A DNA stretch of 64,000 nucleotides, taken from the NCBI GenBank assembly GCA_028825445.1, contig JAPKAD010000003.1:1-64000 (forward strand), read 5' to 3'. The notes beneath the pieces are model-generated. The model saw only the letters and a list, made by a program, of their open reading frames with translations, made no database searches and had not been told where the DNA came from. Shown one piece after another: positions 9,111-17,472 of this stretch. Both the position numbers and the translations under genes were made by a program. This stretch comes from Octadecabacter sp. (GTDB taxonomy: Bacteria; Pseudomonadota; Alphaproteobacteria; Rhodobacterales; Rhodobacteraceae). How positions within the stretch are numbered: the stretch's first letter is position 1; each line of letters begins with the position of its first letter.

Positions 9111-9269
9111 TTATTTTTTCGCCTTTTCAGCATTCGCTTTCATCTTAGCGAGAAGTTCTTCTTTAGTCGGGCGCTTATTAGACGGTTTTTTGCCGCCAAA
9201 AGCATTATGTTCTGTGTGGTGCGGCTGACCTTTAGGGCCTTTGGGCGCACCGGATGCTTTGTAATCCAT
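9111..9269 (-). CDS. Small basic hypothetical protein (52 residues)
   Basis: The protein starts MDYKASGAPKGPKGQPHHTE and ends in a Lys/Ala/Glu helix (TKEELLAKMKANAEKAKK). It has no membrane segment and no cysteines. The ORF track gives a 164-residue ORF from 9605, but the upstream part overlaps cobN. The internal ATG at 9269 has AGGAGAAC at the right distance, so it is the likely start. It sits on the opposite strand between the GNAT gene and cobN. Short Lys/Gly/His-rich proteins of this kind are conserved hypotheticals in Rhodobacterales, as far as I recall. The function is unknown. Confidence 0.7.
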   Translation of the reverse strand: MDYKASGAPKGPKGQPHHTEHNAFGGKKPSNKRPTKEELLAKMKANAEKAKK

Positions 9270-9301
9270 AATTGTTCTCCTGTTTATAAAGGCTTTAGCT
9301 G

Positions 9302-12300
9302 ATGCATTTGTTAGCAGCAACTCCGGGTGCGATTGATGACGGTAAAGAACCTGTTGATCTAGGACAAACGCCTGCAGATGTAATCGTGATTTCTGCAGCT
9401 GATACCGAGTTGGCGGCACTGTCTGCCGCGCGTGGTGAAATGATGAACCCGCCGACACTAAGGCTCGCCAGCATGATGCACCTGATCCATCCAATGTCTG
9501 TTGATCTGCATTTGGATACCTGCGCAACCAAATCGCGATTGGTGATTGCTCGCTGTCTGGGCGGTGTCGGTTATTGGAAATACGGCGTTGAACAATACGC
9601 CGCACGCCTTCGGGCTGCAGGCGTGCCTCTGGCGCTGCTGCCCGGCGATGATAAGCCCGACGAAGAACTACGTGCTATGTCAACGATAAAAGACGCAGAT
9701 TACGATGCACTTTGGTCCTATCTGGTCGAAGGTGGGCCAGAGAATTCAATTAATTTCTTAGCATTTGTGAAGGCTATGCTGGACGGCGGCGACGCGCCAG
9801 TATCTGCGCGCCCTTTACTTAAAGCAGGTGTGTATTGGCCAGGTACAGGTATTTCAGACTTGGCGAGCGCACAGATGGACTGGACGGATGGAGCCCCTGT
9901 GGTGCCTATCATTTTCTACCGTGCCTTGGTGCAGGGCGCAGGATTAAATCCAATCAACCGACTGGTAAAATCACTACTGCGTTTAGGGATGAACCCCCTA
10001 CCTGTCTTTGTAGCGTCACTAAAAGATCCATTGTCCCAAGCGACATTGGAACAACTGTTCACTGACACACCCCCTAGTGTGATTCTGAACTGCACAAGCT
10101 TTGCAGTTGGATCACCTCATGCTGGCGACAGCGCCAGCCTAAACCCATTAGCTGCCCCATTCACCAACCGCGCGCCAGTGTTTCAGGTTGTGCTGGCAGC
10201 ATCATCGGAGGCTGCTTGGTCTGAAAGTTTGAATGGCCTTTCCGCCCGCGACATTGCGATGAACGTTGCATTACCCGAGGTTGATGGCCGTGTGTTATCG
10301 CGCGCGATCAGTTTCAAAGGTGAGGCTTATTTTGACGCTGCCACAGAATGTCCTATAGCGACCTACCGTGCTGTTGGCGATCGCGTAACGTTTGTGGCGC
10401 ACCTTGCAATGAAGTGGGCCAAACTGAGGGTTACACCGCAAATAGATAAAAAAGTTGCTTTGGTACTGGCCAACTATCCTAATAAAGACGGGCGATTAGC
10501 CAATGGTGTTGGGCTTGATACGCCAGCTGCGACAGTTCATGTTCTGGGCTTGTTGGCTGCACAGGGCTACGACATCAACGCTCCCGCCGACGCACAGGTT
10601 TTAATGAAAACAATGATGGCAGGGCCAACAAATTGGCTAACAGATCGTGCAGATCGCAACGGTGGCGAAGTTCTGCCATTTGAGATCTACCAAAAATATT
10701 TTAATGCACTGCCTTGGGACGTCAAACAGCAGATTACAGACCGCTGGGGGGCATCAAAATCTGATCCATTTTTGCGAGACGACGGGTTCGCATTATCAAT
10801 CCACCGCTTTGGCAACGCCGTTGTCGCCTTGCAACCAGCGCGTGGATATAACATCGACCCAACCGATACCTATCATTCGCCCGATCTAGTACCACCGCAC
10901 AACTATCTTGCATTCTATTTTTGGCTACGACACCACTGGGAGGCGGATGCCATTGTGCACATGGGTAAGCATGGCAATCTTGAGTGGTTGCCCGGTAAAG
11001 CCACCGCGTTAAGTGAAGCTTGCTGGCCAGAGGTCGTGCTGGGGACCACTCCACATATCTATCCTTTTATCGTGAACGATCCAGGTGAAGGTACGCAAGC
11101 GAAACGCAGAGCGGCAGCCGTCATAATTGATCACCTAACACCACCGCTGACACGAGCTGAAAGCTACGGGCCATTGCGCGACCTCGAAGCTTTAATTGAT
11201 GAATACTACGAAGCTGCAGGGGTCGATCCACGCAGAATTGAGCTTCTGCGGAGTGAAATCTTGTCGCTTTCAGAGGTAACTGGACTTGGAAAAGACGCAG
11301 GCTTTGTGGGGGATGAAGACGGTGATCTAGCAAAACTGGATTCCTATTTGTGTGAATTGAAAGAAGCACAAATTCGCGATGGACTGCATATATTTGGGCA
11401 ATCACCTATCGGCACATTAGAACGGGATTTGGCGATTGCGTTGGTCCGCGTTCCACGGGGTGATGGGACAGGTCGTGATGCATCACTACTCCGAGCCTTG
11501 GCTGCGGATTTAGCGTTAGACTTTGACCCTCTAGATTGTGAAATGGCTACATCAACGGCTAACAAACCTTCCATTTTAGAGCGCTTAAGCGATGATACAT
11601 GGCGCACACAGGGCGATACAGTCGAGCGGTTAGAACTTTTTTCCAAAGCTCTATTGGATGGCACCTCAGAAGCTCCTGGGCCACAATCACAGGATGTCAT
11701 GGGCGAGATCAAGCAGGTAGTTTTAACTGTTGTACGGGCGTGTGGAGAACATGAAGGCGCAGGGCTCCTGAGCGCGCTTTCTGGACACTTTGTCGTACCA
11801 GCGCCATCAGGCGCACCGACCCGCGGACGTTTGGATGTGCTACCGACAGGTGGAAATTTTTATTCCGTTGATGCCCGCGCCGTTCCGACGCCAACAGCTT
11901 GGAAACTGGGCTGGAAATCTGCAAATATGTTGATTGAAAAACATCTGCAAGATCACGGTGAATGGCCCCGTTCAATGTTGGTGACTGCTTGGGGCACGGC
12001 AAACATGCGAACAGGTGGTGATGATATTGCGCAGGCTATGGCATTAATGGGCGTGAAACCGAAATGGGACGTAGCAAACCGACGGGTTACTGGATTTGAA
12101 GTTCTGCCTGAGGGCGTTTTGGGAAGACCACGTGTGGATGTAACTTTGCGGATAAGTGGATTTTTTCGCGATGCCTTTCCACAGTTGATAGCGCTTTTTG
12201 ATAGCGCTGCTAAGACAGTGCAAAAGCTTGATGAAAGTGCAGATCAAAACCCCGCGGCTGCGCGATTACGCGCGGGTGAGGCAAGCGCGCGGGTATATGG

Positions 12301-12979
12301 ATCAAAACCCGGTGCATATGGCGCAGGCCTTCAGGCAATGATTGATGAAAAATTGTGGGGCAACCGCGATGACCTTGCGGATGCCTACCTAGAGTGGGGC
12401 GGATACGCTTACGGTGCAGGTGCTGAAGGCGTCCAGGATCGTAGCGGCTTCGAAGCGCGCTTAGGTCAAGTTGAAGCGATCGTACAGAATCAAGACAACC
12501 GCGAACACGACGTATTGGACAGCGACGATTATTACCAATTTGAAGGTGGTGCAGCTGCGGCAGTTGCCAGCCTTCAAGGGCGCGAAAGACCAATTTATCA
12601 TAATGACCATTCGCGACCTGACCGCCCAGTCATCCGTACTTTGGAGGATGAAATCGGGCGCGTTGTGCGATCTCGCGTAGTAAACCCAAAATGGATCGAA
12701 GGCGTCAAACGACACGGCTATAAGGGTGCGTTTGAGATGGCTGCTACGGTAGATTATCTGTTCGCTTTTGCAGCGACCACGGGTGCAGTACGCAATCACC
12801 ATTTCGACCTCGTAGAAGAAGCATATCTGGCTGATGATCATACGCGCGAATTTATCGCTGAACATAACGCCCCCGCGCTGCGTGAGATGGCCCAGCGTTT
12901 GCAAGAAGCGATCGAACGCGGACTTTGGGTTCCAAAAAGCAATTCCGCACGCGCCAGAATTGGACAGCTGTCAAAGTAA
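9302..12979 (+). CDS. cobN: Cobaltochelatase subunit CobN
   Basis: A 1225-residue protein, the expected size for the large subunit of the aerobic ATP-dependent cobaltochelatase (CobN/magnesium chelatase H family). The family blocks HMGKHGNLEWLPGK (about 553-566) and VTAWGTANMRTGGDDI (about 895-910) are present. With CobS and CobT it inserts Co2+ into hydrogenobyrinic acid a,c-diamide in the cytoplasm. CobS and CobT are not in this window. The ATG at 9302 has AAAGG upstream. It follows cobW and the GNAT gene, interrupted by a small minus-strand gene, so it probably has its own promoter. Confidence 0.97.
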   Translation: MHLLAATPGAIDDGKEPVDLGQTPADVIVISAADTELAALSAARGEMMNPPTLRLASMMHLIHPMSVDLHLDTCATKSRLVIARCLGGVGYWKYGVEQYAARLRAAGVPLALLPGDDKPDEELRAMSTIKDADYDALWSYLVEGGPENSINFLAFVKAMLDGGDAPVSARPLLKAGVYWPGTGISDLASAQMDWTDGAPVVPIIFYRALVQGAGLNPINRLVKSLLRLGMNPLPVFVASLKDPLSQATLEQLFTDTPPSVILNCTSFAVGSPHAGDSASLNPLAAPFTNRAPVFQVVLAASSEAAWSESLNGLSARDIAMNVALPEVDGRVLSRAISFKGEAYFDAATECPIATYRAVGDRVTFVAHLAMKWAKLRVTPQIDKKVALVLANYPNKDGRLANGVGLDTPAATVHVLGLLAAQGYDINAPADAQVLMKTMMAGPTNWLTDRADRNGGEVLPFEIYQKYFNALPWDVKQQITDRWGASKSDPFLRDDGFALSIHRFGNAVVALQPARGYNIDPTDTYHSPDLVPPHNYLAFYFWLRHHWEADAIVHMGKHGNLEWLPGKATALSEACWPEVVLGTTPHIYPFIVNDPGEGTQAKRRAAAVIIDHLTPPLTRAESYGPLRDLEALIDEYYEAAGVDPRRIELLRSEILSLSEVTGLGKDAGFVGDEDGDLAKLDSYLCELKEAQIRDGLHIFGQSPIGTLERDLAIALVRVPRGDGTGRDASLLRALAADLALDFDPLDCEMATSTANKPSILERLSDDTWRTQGDTVERLELFSKALLDGTSEAPGPQSQDVMGEIKQVVLTVVRACGEHEGAGLLSALSGHFVVPAPSGAPTRGRLDVLPTGGNFYSVDARAVPTPTAWKLGWKSANMLIEKHLQDHGEWPRSMLVTAWGTANMRTGGDDIAQAMALMGVKPKWDVANRRVTGFEVLPEGVLGRPRVDVTLRISGFFRDAFPQLIALFDSAAKTVQKLDESADQNPAAARLRAGEASARVYGSKPGAYGAGLQAMIDEKLWGNRDDLADAYLEWGGYAYGAGAEGVQDRSGFEARLGQVEAIVQNQDNREHDVLDSDDYYQFEGGAAAAVASLQGRERPIYHNDHSRPDRPVIRTLEDEIGRVVRSRVVNPKWIEGVKRHGYKGAFEMAATVDYLFAFAATTGAVRNHHFDLVEEAYLADDHTREFIAEHNAPALREMAQRLQEAIERGLWVPKSNSARARIGQLSK

Positions 12980-13804
12980 AAACTGGAAGATTTCAGTGTA
13001 GTGGCAGTACTCAGTTTTAATATGACGGCAGGGACATTTGTCCTAACCGACCGTTATCATTGCTATGGACGACTGAATTGTGCTCCACCAAGTGATAATT
13101 TAACGAAAAGACGTATAATTTTGAAACTCAAGAGTGATGGGGGGAATTGTTGCAAGCTTTATGGCGCGTATGCGATTCCCTCATGCGAGTAATGCAAAAA
13201 CTCTTCGAACAAACTACTGTTCGTACGCTGCATCACGGACACAACTTCAAGGTCAGTCACTGCGAGTTTCATAAATATAACGGCGCAAAAACCCAATGCA
13301 TCCTTGCTAGGATGAGCCTGTTTGGAGAGATCCATGATTGGTGAAGTGAATGAGGCCAACCGTGTCAATCTTAACTACGAATTTGGGTATAATCCAATAA
13401 CTCTGCAGCTCCGTTAGATTTCAAGCATAAATATCTGAACATTTGATTGCGACCTATTTCAACATCTGTTCTCCCTTCCAGCTTGCGGGAAAGCATGTAA
13501 CCAGAAACCACAAACTCTGCTTGGTTGGTGCGAGAGTTAATGTTGGCGTGTATTCAGTGTTTGTACGGAGCAGTTCAAAGCTCATATTAAGAAGGTACAC
13601 TTAAACAAACGCCCCTATTCTATTGTGAGTATTTCGGTAAGTACGCTTTGAAGCGCAGGTGACAGTGTAAACTAGGCTGTTAGGCCGGACACCGCTTTAA
13701 TTGCCAGTAACACCTTGATCCACATTTTAACCCCCCTTTTTGTTTGTTAACATCTCTGTCAGGATATGGCTAAAAAAACCCTTTATTTTGCATGGGATAT
13801 AAAC
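12980..13804. other. 0.8 kb gap between cobN and cobO without a convincing gene
   Basis: Only short ORFs are seen, such as a 69-codon minus-strand ORF at 13159-13368 that I do not recognise and that lacks a clear ribosome binding site. No cobalamin riboswitch landmarks (B12 box, CCGCNACTGTAAG-like core) were found here. A C-run and T-run (ACCCCCCTTTTTG) lies about 65 bases before cobO. The stretch reads like eroded sequence. Confidence 0.4.
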
Positions 13805-14446
13805 ATGAGTGATAACAACGCCCCAAAGCCGGTGGACGCCACCGCAGACGCTGACCGCCACGCCATCAAGATGGCCAAAAAGAAGGTGGCACGTGATAAA
13901 ATAATGGCAACCAAAACTGACAAAAAGGGTCTGGTGATCGTTCATACCGGCAAAGGGAAGGGTAAGTCATCCGCTGCTTTTGGAATGATTTTTCGCCACA
14001 TTGCCCATGGCATGCCCTGCGCAGTTGTACAATTTATCAAGGGTGGCATGTCCACGGGTGAGCGCGATTTGATCTTGTCTAAATTTGCTGACGAATGTGA
14101 GTTCCACACGATGGGCGAAGGATTTACTTGGGAAACGCAGGATAAAACGCGTGATACTGAGATGGCGATGGCCGCATGGGAAAAGGCCAAGGAATTGATC
14201 CGCGACCCTACCAATTCGATGGTCTTGCTAGATGAGATCAACATCGCAATTCGCTATGATTATGTGCCGATAGCTGACGTAGTTACGTTTTTACGTGATG
14301 AAAAGCCGGAAATGACCCATGTGGTTTTAACGGGACGTAATGCACATGTTGATTTGATCGAAATTGCGGATCTAGTCACTGAAATGGAATTGGTCAAGCA
14401 CCCCTTCCGCAGCGGCATCAAGGCACAGATTGGCGTGGAGTTTTAA
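13805..14446 (+). CDS. cobO: Cob(I)yrinic acid a,c-diamide adenosyltransferase CobO
   Basis: A 213-residue CobA/CobO-type corrinoid adenosyltransferase. The N-terminus KKVARDKIMATKTDKKGL leads into the P-loop HTGKGKGKSSAAFG (about residues 47-60), and MVLLDEINIAIRYDYV is the conserved Walker-B-like block. It transfers the adenosyl group of ATP to Co(I) corrinoid. The ATG at 13805 matches the usual family start; the ORF track adds 13 residues. The upstream ribosome binding site is weak. The CorA-like gene begins three bases after its stop, so the two are probably cotranscribed. Confidence 0.95.
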   Translation: MSDNNAPKPVDATADADRHAIKMAKKKVARDKIMATKTDKKGLVIVHTGKGKGKSSAAFGMIFRHIAHGMPCAVVQFIKGGMSTGERDLILSKFADECEFHTMGEGFTWETQDKTRDTEMAMAAWEKAKELIRDPTNSMVLLDEINIAIRYDYVPIADVVTFLRDEKPEMTHVVLTGRNAHVDLIEIADLVTEMELVKHPFRSGIKAQIGVEF

Positions 14447-14448
14447 TC

Positions 14449-15396
14449 ATGTTACCAGTTCCCGTCTGTGCCTTTGACATCGCCCCAGATGGAGTAGCAA
14501 CTCAATGCGAGATAGATAACGCACAAAATGCCGGTTGGCGATGGTTGAACCTTGATCAGGCCGATCCCGCGCTTAGTGATTGGTTGAGCAAAAACGTCCC
14601 CGCTTCGGTTGCTGTGGCGTTGCAATTACCAAAAACGCGGCCACGATTTGATCTACTGACTGAAGGGGCGTTGATTAATTTGCGTGGTGTAAACCTCAAC
14701 ACAGGAGCACTGCCAGAAGACATGATCAGCCTACACATTTGGGCAACAGCAGATCTCGTTATCACAGTGCGCAAGCGCACGATCATGGCGTTGGAAGCCA
14801 CACGTCAAGAGATGGTTTTAGGCAAAGGTGCCAAGACCACGTCGGCTTTTTTAGCTGAGATAGCCGAGGAGCTGACACAGCGAATTGAGGCCGAATCCAT
14901 AATCTTGGAAGACCGCGTGGACGAACTTGAAGAAGCAATGATCTCAAAAAAATCGATAAACGCAGACGAAATGCTCAGTCTGCGCCAATCCTTGATAAAA
15001 ATGCGCCGTTTTATTGGCCCACAACGCAAAGCATTGCAAGATTTTAGTATCGCGAAAAATGGGTTGCCCGATGTCAAAACTGCGCCGCATTTGCTGGAAA
15101 CCGCCAACCGCGCATCGCGTACCGTTGAAGCACTAGACGCCGCACGGGACAGAATGGCCGTGATGCAGGAACATCTTGATATAGAAACTACAGCAGCGAT
15201 GGGGCGCAATGGTTATATCCTAAGCATTGTGGCTACGGTTTTCATGCCTCTAGGGTTTCTAACTGGGTTGTTCGGAGTAAATATCGATGGCATGCCAGGA
15301 CTGGACACGCCATGGGCTTTCAAAATGTTATGTGGAACTTCTGTAGCTTTTGGCCTACTTTTGTATTTTTTATATCGCACATTAAAATGGCTTTGA
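14449..15396 (+). CDS. CorA/ZntB-family divalent metal transporter
   Basis: A 315-residue protein with a long cytoplasmic domain and two C-terminal membrane helices (about 252-275 and 288-310). The loop between them carries GVNIDGMPG. The GVN replaces the GMN of classical CorA and points to the ZntB branch, which carries Zn2+ and other divalent metals. The stretch LEDRVDELEEAMISKKSINADE is the helical funnel part of the cytoplasmic domain. It starts three bases after cobO. Metal specificity cannot be read; the neighbourhood makes cobalt a possibility. Confidence 0.88.
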   Translation: MLPVPVCAFDIAPDGVATQCEIDNAQNAGWRWLNLDQADPALSDWLSKNVPASVAVALQLPKTRPRFDLLTEGALINLRGVNLNTGALPEDMISLHIWATADLVITVRKRTIMALEATRQEMVLGKGAKTTSAFLAEIAEELTQRIEAESIILEDRVDELEEAMISKKSINADEMLSLRQSLIKMRRFIGPQRKALQDFSIAKNGLPDVKTAPHLLETANRASRTVEALDAARDRMAVMQEHLDIETTAAMGRNGYILSIVATVFMPLGFLTGLFGVNIDGMPGLDTPWAFKMLCGTSVAFGLLLYFLYRTLKWL

Positions 15397-15406
15397 AGGG
15401 GATGAA

Positions 15407-15742
15407 ATGACACGTTTATTAACAGAATTTGGCATGGGAACATCACTGCGCCGTCAGGATTACACGCAGGCCGCAAAGCGAGCTTTGCAGGATGCGCTTT
15501 GGCACAATTCGATCAATCTGGCTGAGCTTTACGGCCAGCCCAAAGAGGCGATGCAGATCACGATTGAAATTGGTGTGCAGCAGCCCGACCGTGTGGATAC
15601 AGAAGCATTGCGCGACATCTTCCCGTATGGACAATTAACGTTTGTGGTCGTGCACGGTGGACTTGATGTACCGCGGCCCGACGGATTACCAACTGTAATC
15701 GCAAACGTGGCCTTGTCAGTTGCATTGGAATTACCAGCATGA
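15407..15742 (+). CDS. Lin0512 family protein, first of a tandem pair
   Basis: A 111-residue protein starting MTRLLTEFGMGTSLRRQDYT. The EFGMG, the DYTxAAxRAxxDALxHxSI block and the C-terminal VVVHGGLDVPRPDGLP match the Lin0512 family, which has no established function. GGGG at 15398-15401 lies upstream of the ATG. It follows the CorA-like gene after 10 bases and overlaps the next gene by ATGA. No catalytic motif is apparent. The two neighbours are similar along their whole length and could form a hetero-oligomer. Confidence 0.8.
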   Translation: MTRLLTEFGMGTSLRRQDYTQAAKRALQDALWHNSINLAELYGQPKEAMQITIEIGVQQPDRVDTEALRDIFPYGQLTFVVVHGGLDVPRPDGLPTVIANVALSVALELPA

Positions 15743-16092
15743 GTAATGATCAGAGGTTTATTGTCGAAATGGGCATGGGAAATGACCTGTACGGGCTGGA
15801 TTACACCAAAGCCGCAAAACGAGCGATTGAAGATGCGTTGCGTCATTCATCAATTCCGCTTTTTGAAGCCACAGGCCTGAGCCATGATATCATGCGCGTG
15901 CAAGTTACCGTTGGCGTTCAAGAGCCTGATGCGGTGGATTGCGCAGCTTTGATCAGCGGATTACCAAGAGGGCGCGCAACAGTCCAAGCAGTAAAGGGCG
16001 GGTTGAATGTAACCAACCCTAACACTGGAAACATCATAGTGATCGCATCAGCCGCTGTTGAGGCGTTCCTACCGCTGCAGCACAAGGGTTAA
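15739..16092 (+). CDS. Lin0512 family protein, second of a tandem pair
   Basis: A 117-residue paralogue of the preceding gene. It shares MGMGNDLYGLDYTKAAKRAI, the ALRHSSIPLFEATG helix, GVQEPDAVD and VKGGLNVTNPNTGNIIVIA at matching positions. The start codon overlaps the previous stop in an ATGA junction, suggesting coupled translation and roughly equal amounts. The function is unknown. Its place at the end of the cobO operon suggests a link to corrinoid or metal metabolism, which is inference only. Confidence 0.8.
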   Translation: MSNDQRFIVEMGMGNDLYGLDYTKAAKRAIEDALRHSSIPLFEATGLSHDIMRVQVTVGVQEPDAVDCAALISGLPRGRATVQAVKGGLNVTNPNTGNIIVIASAAVEAFLPLQHKG

Positions 16093-16149
16093 TCACGGTA
16101 CTTGGCAGCAAAATTTTTGAATGTCAGGATAATCTCAAAGGAGCCCACC

Positions 16150-17472
16150 ATGCCAGATACAACCCGCATAAACCCGACAGTGCCCAATGACCTTGACAGC
16201 TTTTGGATGCCGTTCACGGCTAGCGAGATGTTCAAAGACAATCCACGCCTAATCTCAAAGGCCGAGGGCGTGCGTTACACCACAGTTGAAGGACATGAAT
16301 TGTTGGACGGTACTGGTGGGCTTTGGTGCTGTAATGCAGGGCACAATCATCCAACAATCACCAAGGCAATACAGGATCAAGCCGCAACTCTTGATTTTGT
16401 TCATAACTTCAATCAAGGCCATCCGTTGGCGTTTGAAGCGGCAGCGCGTGTCACAGCGCTTGCCCCCGGTTTTGATCATGTTTTTTTTACAAACTCAGGG
16501 TCCGAAGCAGTGGATACCGCACTGAAAATTGCGCTGGCCTTCCACAAAACACGTGGTGATGGTGATAGGCGCATTTTGGTGGGTCGTGAAAAAGCCTATC
16601 ATGGCATAAATTTTGGTGGACTTTCTGTTGGTGGGCTTGGGCTAAACAAGGGGCAATTTGGGACACTTTATCCTTCGACGGCGCACATGCGGCATACATG
16701 GCTGCCAGAAAATACTAATTCGCGCGGGCTACCAGAGCATGGTGCAGAGCTAGCAGATGATCTACAGCGCCTGTGCGAATTGCACGGAGGACACACAATT
16801 GCGGCGGTGATTGTTGAACCAGTTTCGGGTGCTGGTGGGGTGTTTCCACCGCCAGTTGGCTATCTGAAACGCCTACGTGAAATTTGTAATGCGCACGGTA
16901 TTTTGTTGATTTTTGATGAGGTAATTACTGGCTTTGGTCGTATGGGGACGCCATTCGCGTTTGAAGCATTTGGTGTACAGCCAGACCTTGTGACCTGCGC
17001 CAAGGGCATGACCAACGCTACTGTCCCCATGGGTGGCGTTTTGGCAACTGCAGAGGTGCGTGATGCGTTCCGAAACGGCCCCGCAAAGATGCCTGATCTT
17101 TTCCACGGTTACACCTATTCCGGCCATCCCCTGGCATCAGCGGCTTGCATTGCGACGTTAGATGCTTACCGCGACGACCAGATTTTTGAGAACTCGGCGG
17201 CGATGGCAGCTCCGTGGGAGGATATGCTGCATTCACTAACCGATATCCCTGCAATTATGGACGTGCGAAATTGCGGCATCTTGGGTGCAGTACATTTGAA
17301 ACAAGACGGAGCAGTCGGGGATGCTGGACGCGCAGCTTATGCTGGTTTGTGGGACGCAGGATTGATTGCACGGCCTGTGGGTGATGCGCTGTGTCTGTCG
17401 CCGCCATTGACGATTACCCAAGATCATGTGAATGAAATTGGCGCGAAATTGCGGGCACAATTGGCCGCTTAA
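16150..17472 (+). CDS. Class III omega-aminotransferase, beta-alanine:pyruvate type
   Basis: A 440-residue PLP enzyme. The N-terminus (DLDSFWMPFTASEMFKDNPR) and DGTGGLWCCNAGH resemble beta-alanine:pyruvate transaminases. TNSGSEAVDTALKIA is the phosphate-binding motif, FDEVITGFGRMG holds the cofactor-binding Asp, and CAKGMTNA (about residue 285) holds the Schiff-base Lys. The family moves an amino group from an omega-amino acid or amine to pyruvate. The start at 16150 has AAAGGAG upstream; the ORF track start at 16102 is 16 codons too early. Its stop overlaps that of the convergent TPP enzyme. The exact donor is uncertain. Confidence 0.9.
   Translation: MPDTTRINPTVPNDLDSFWMPFTASEMFKDNPRLISKAEGVRYTTVEGHELLDGTGGLWCCNAGHNHPTITKAIQDQAATLDFVHNFNQGHPLAFEAAARVTALAPGFDHVFFTNSGSEAVDTALKIALAFHKTRGDGDRRILVGREKAYHGINFGGLSVGGLGLNKGQFGTLYPSTAHMRHTWLPENTNSRGLPEHGAELADDLQRLCELHGGHTIAAVIVEPVSGAGGVFPPPVGYLKRLREICNAHGILLIFDEVITGFGRMGTPFAFEAFGVQPDLVTCAKGMTNATVPMGGVLATAEVRDAFRNGPAKMPDLFHGYTYSGHPLASAACIATLDAYRDDQIFENSAAMAAPWEDMLHSLTDIPAIMDVRNCGILGAVHLKQDGAVGDAGRAAYAGLWDAGLIARPVGDALCLSPPLTITQDHVNEIGAKLRAQLAA

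Noticed and set aside
13159-13368. 69-codon minus-strand ORF between cobN and cobO
   Set aside because: Not recognised, weak start context, surrounded by sequence with no coding signs.
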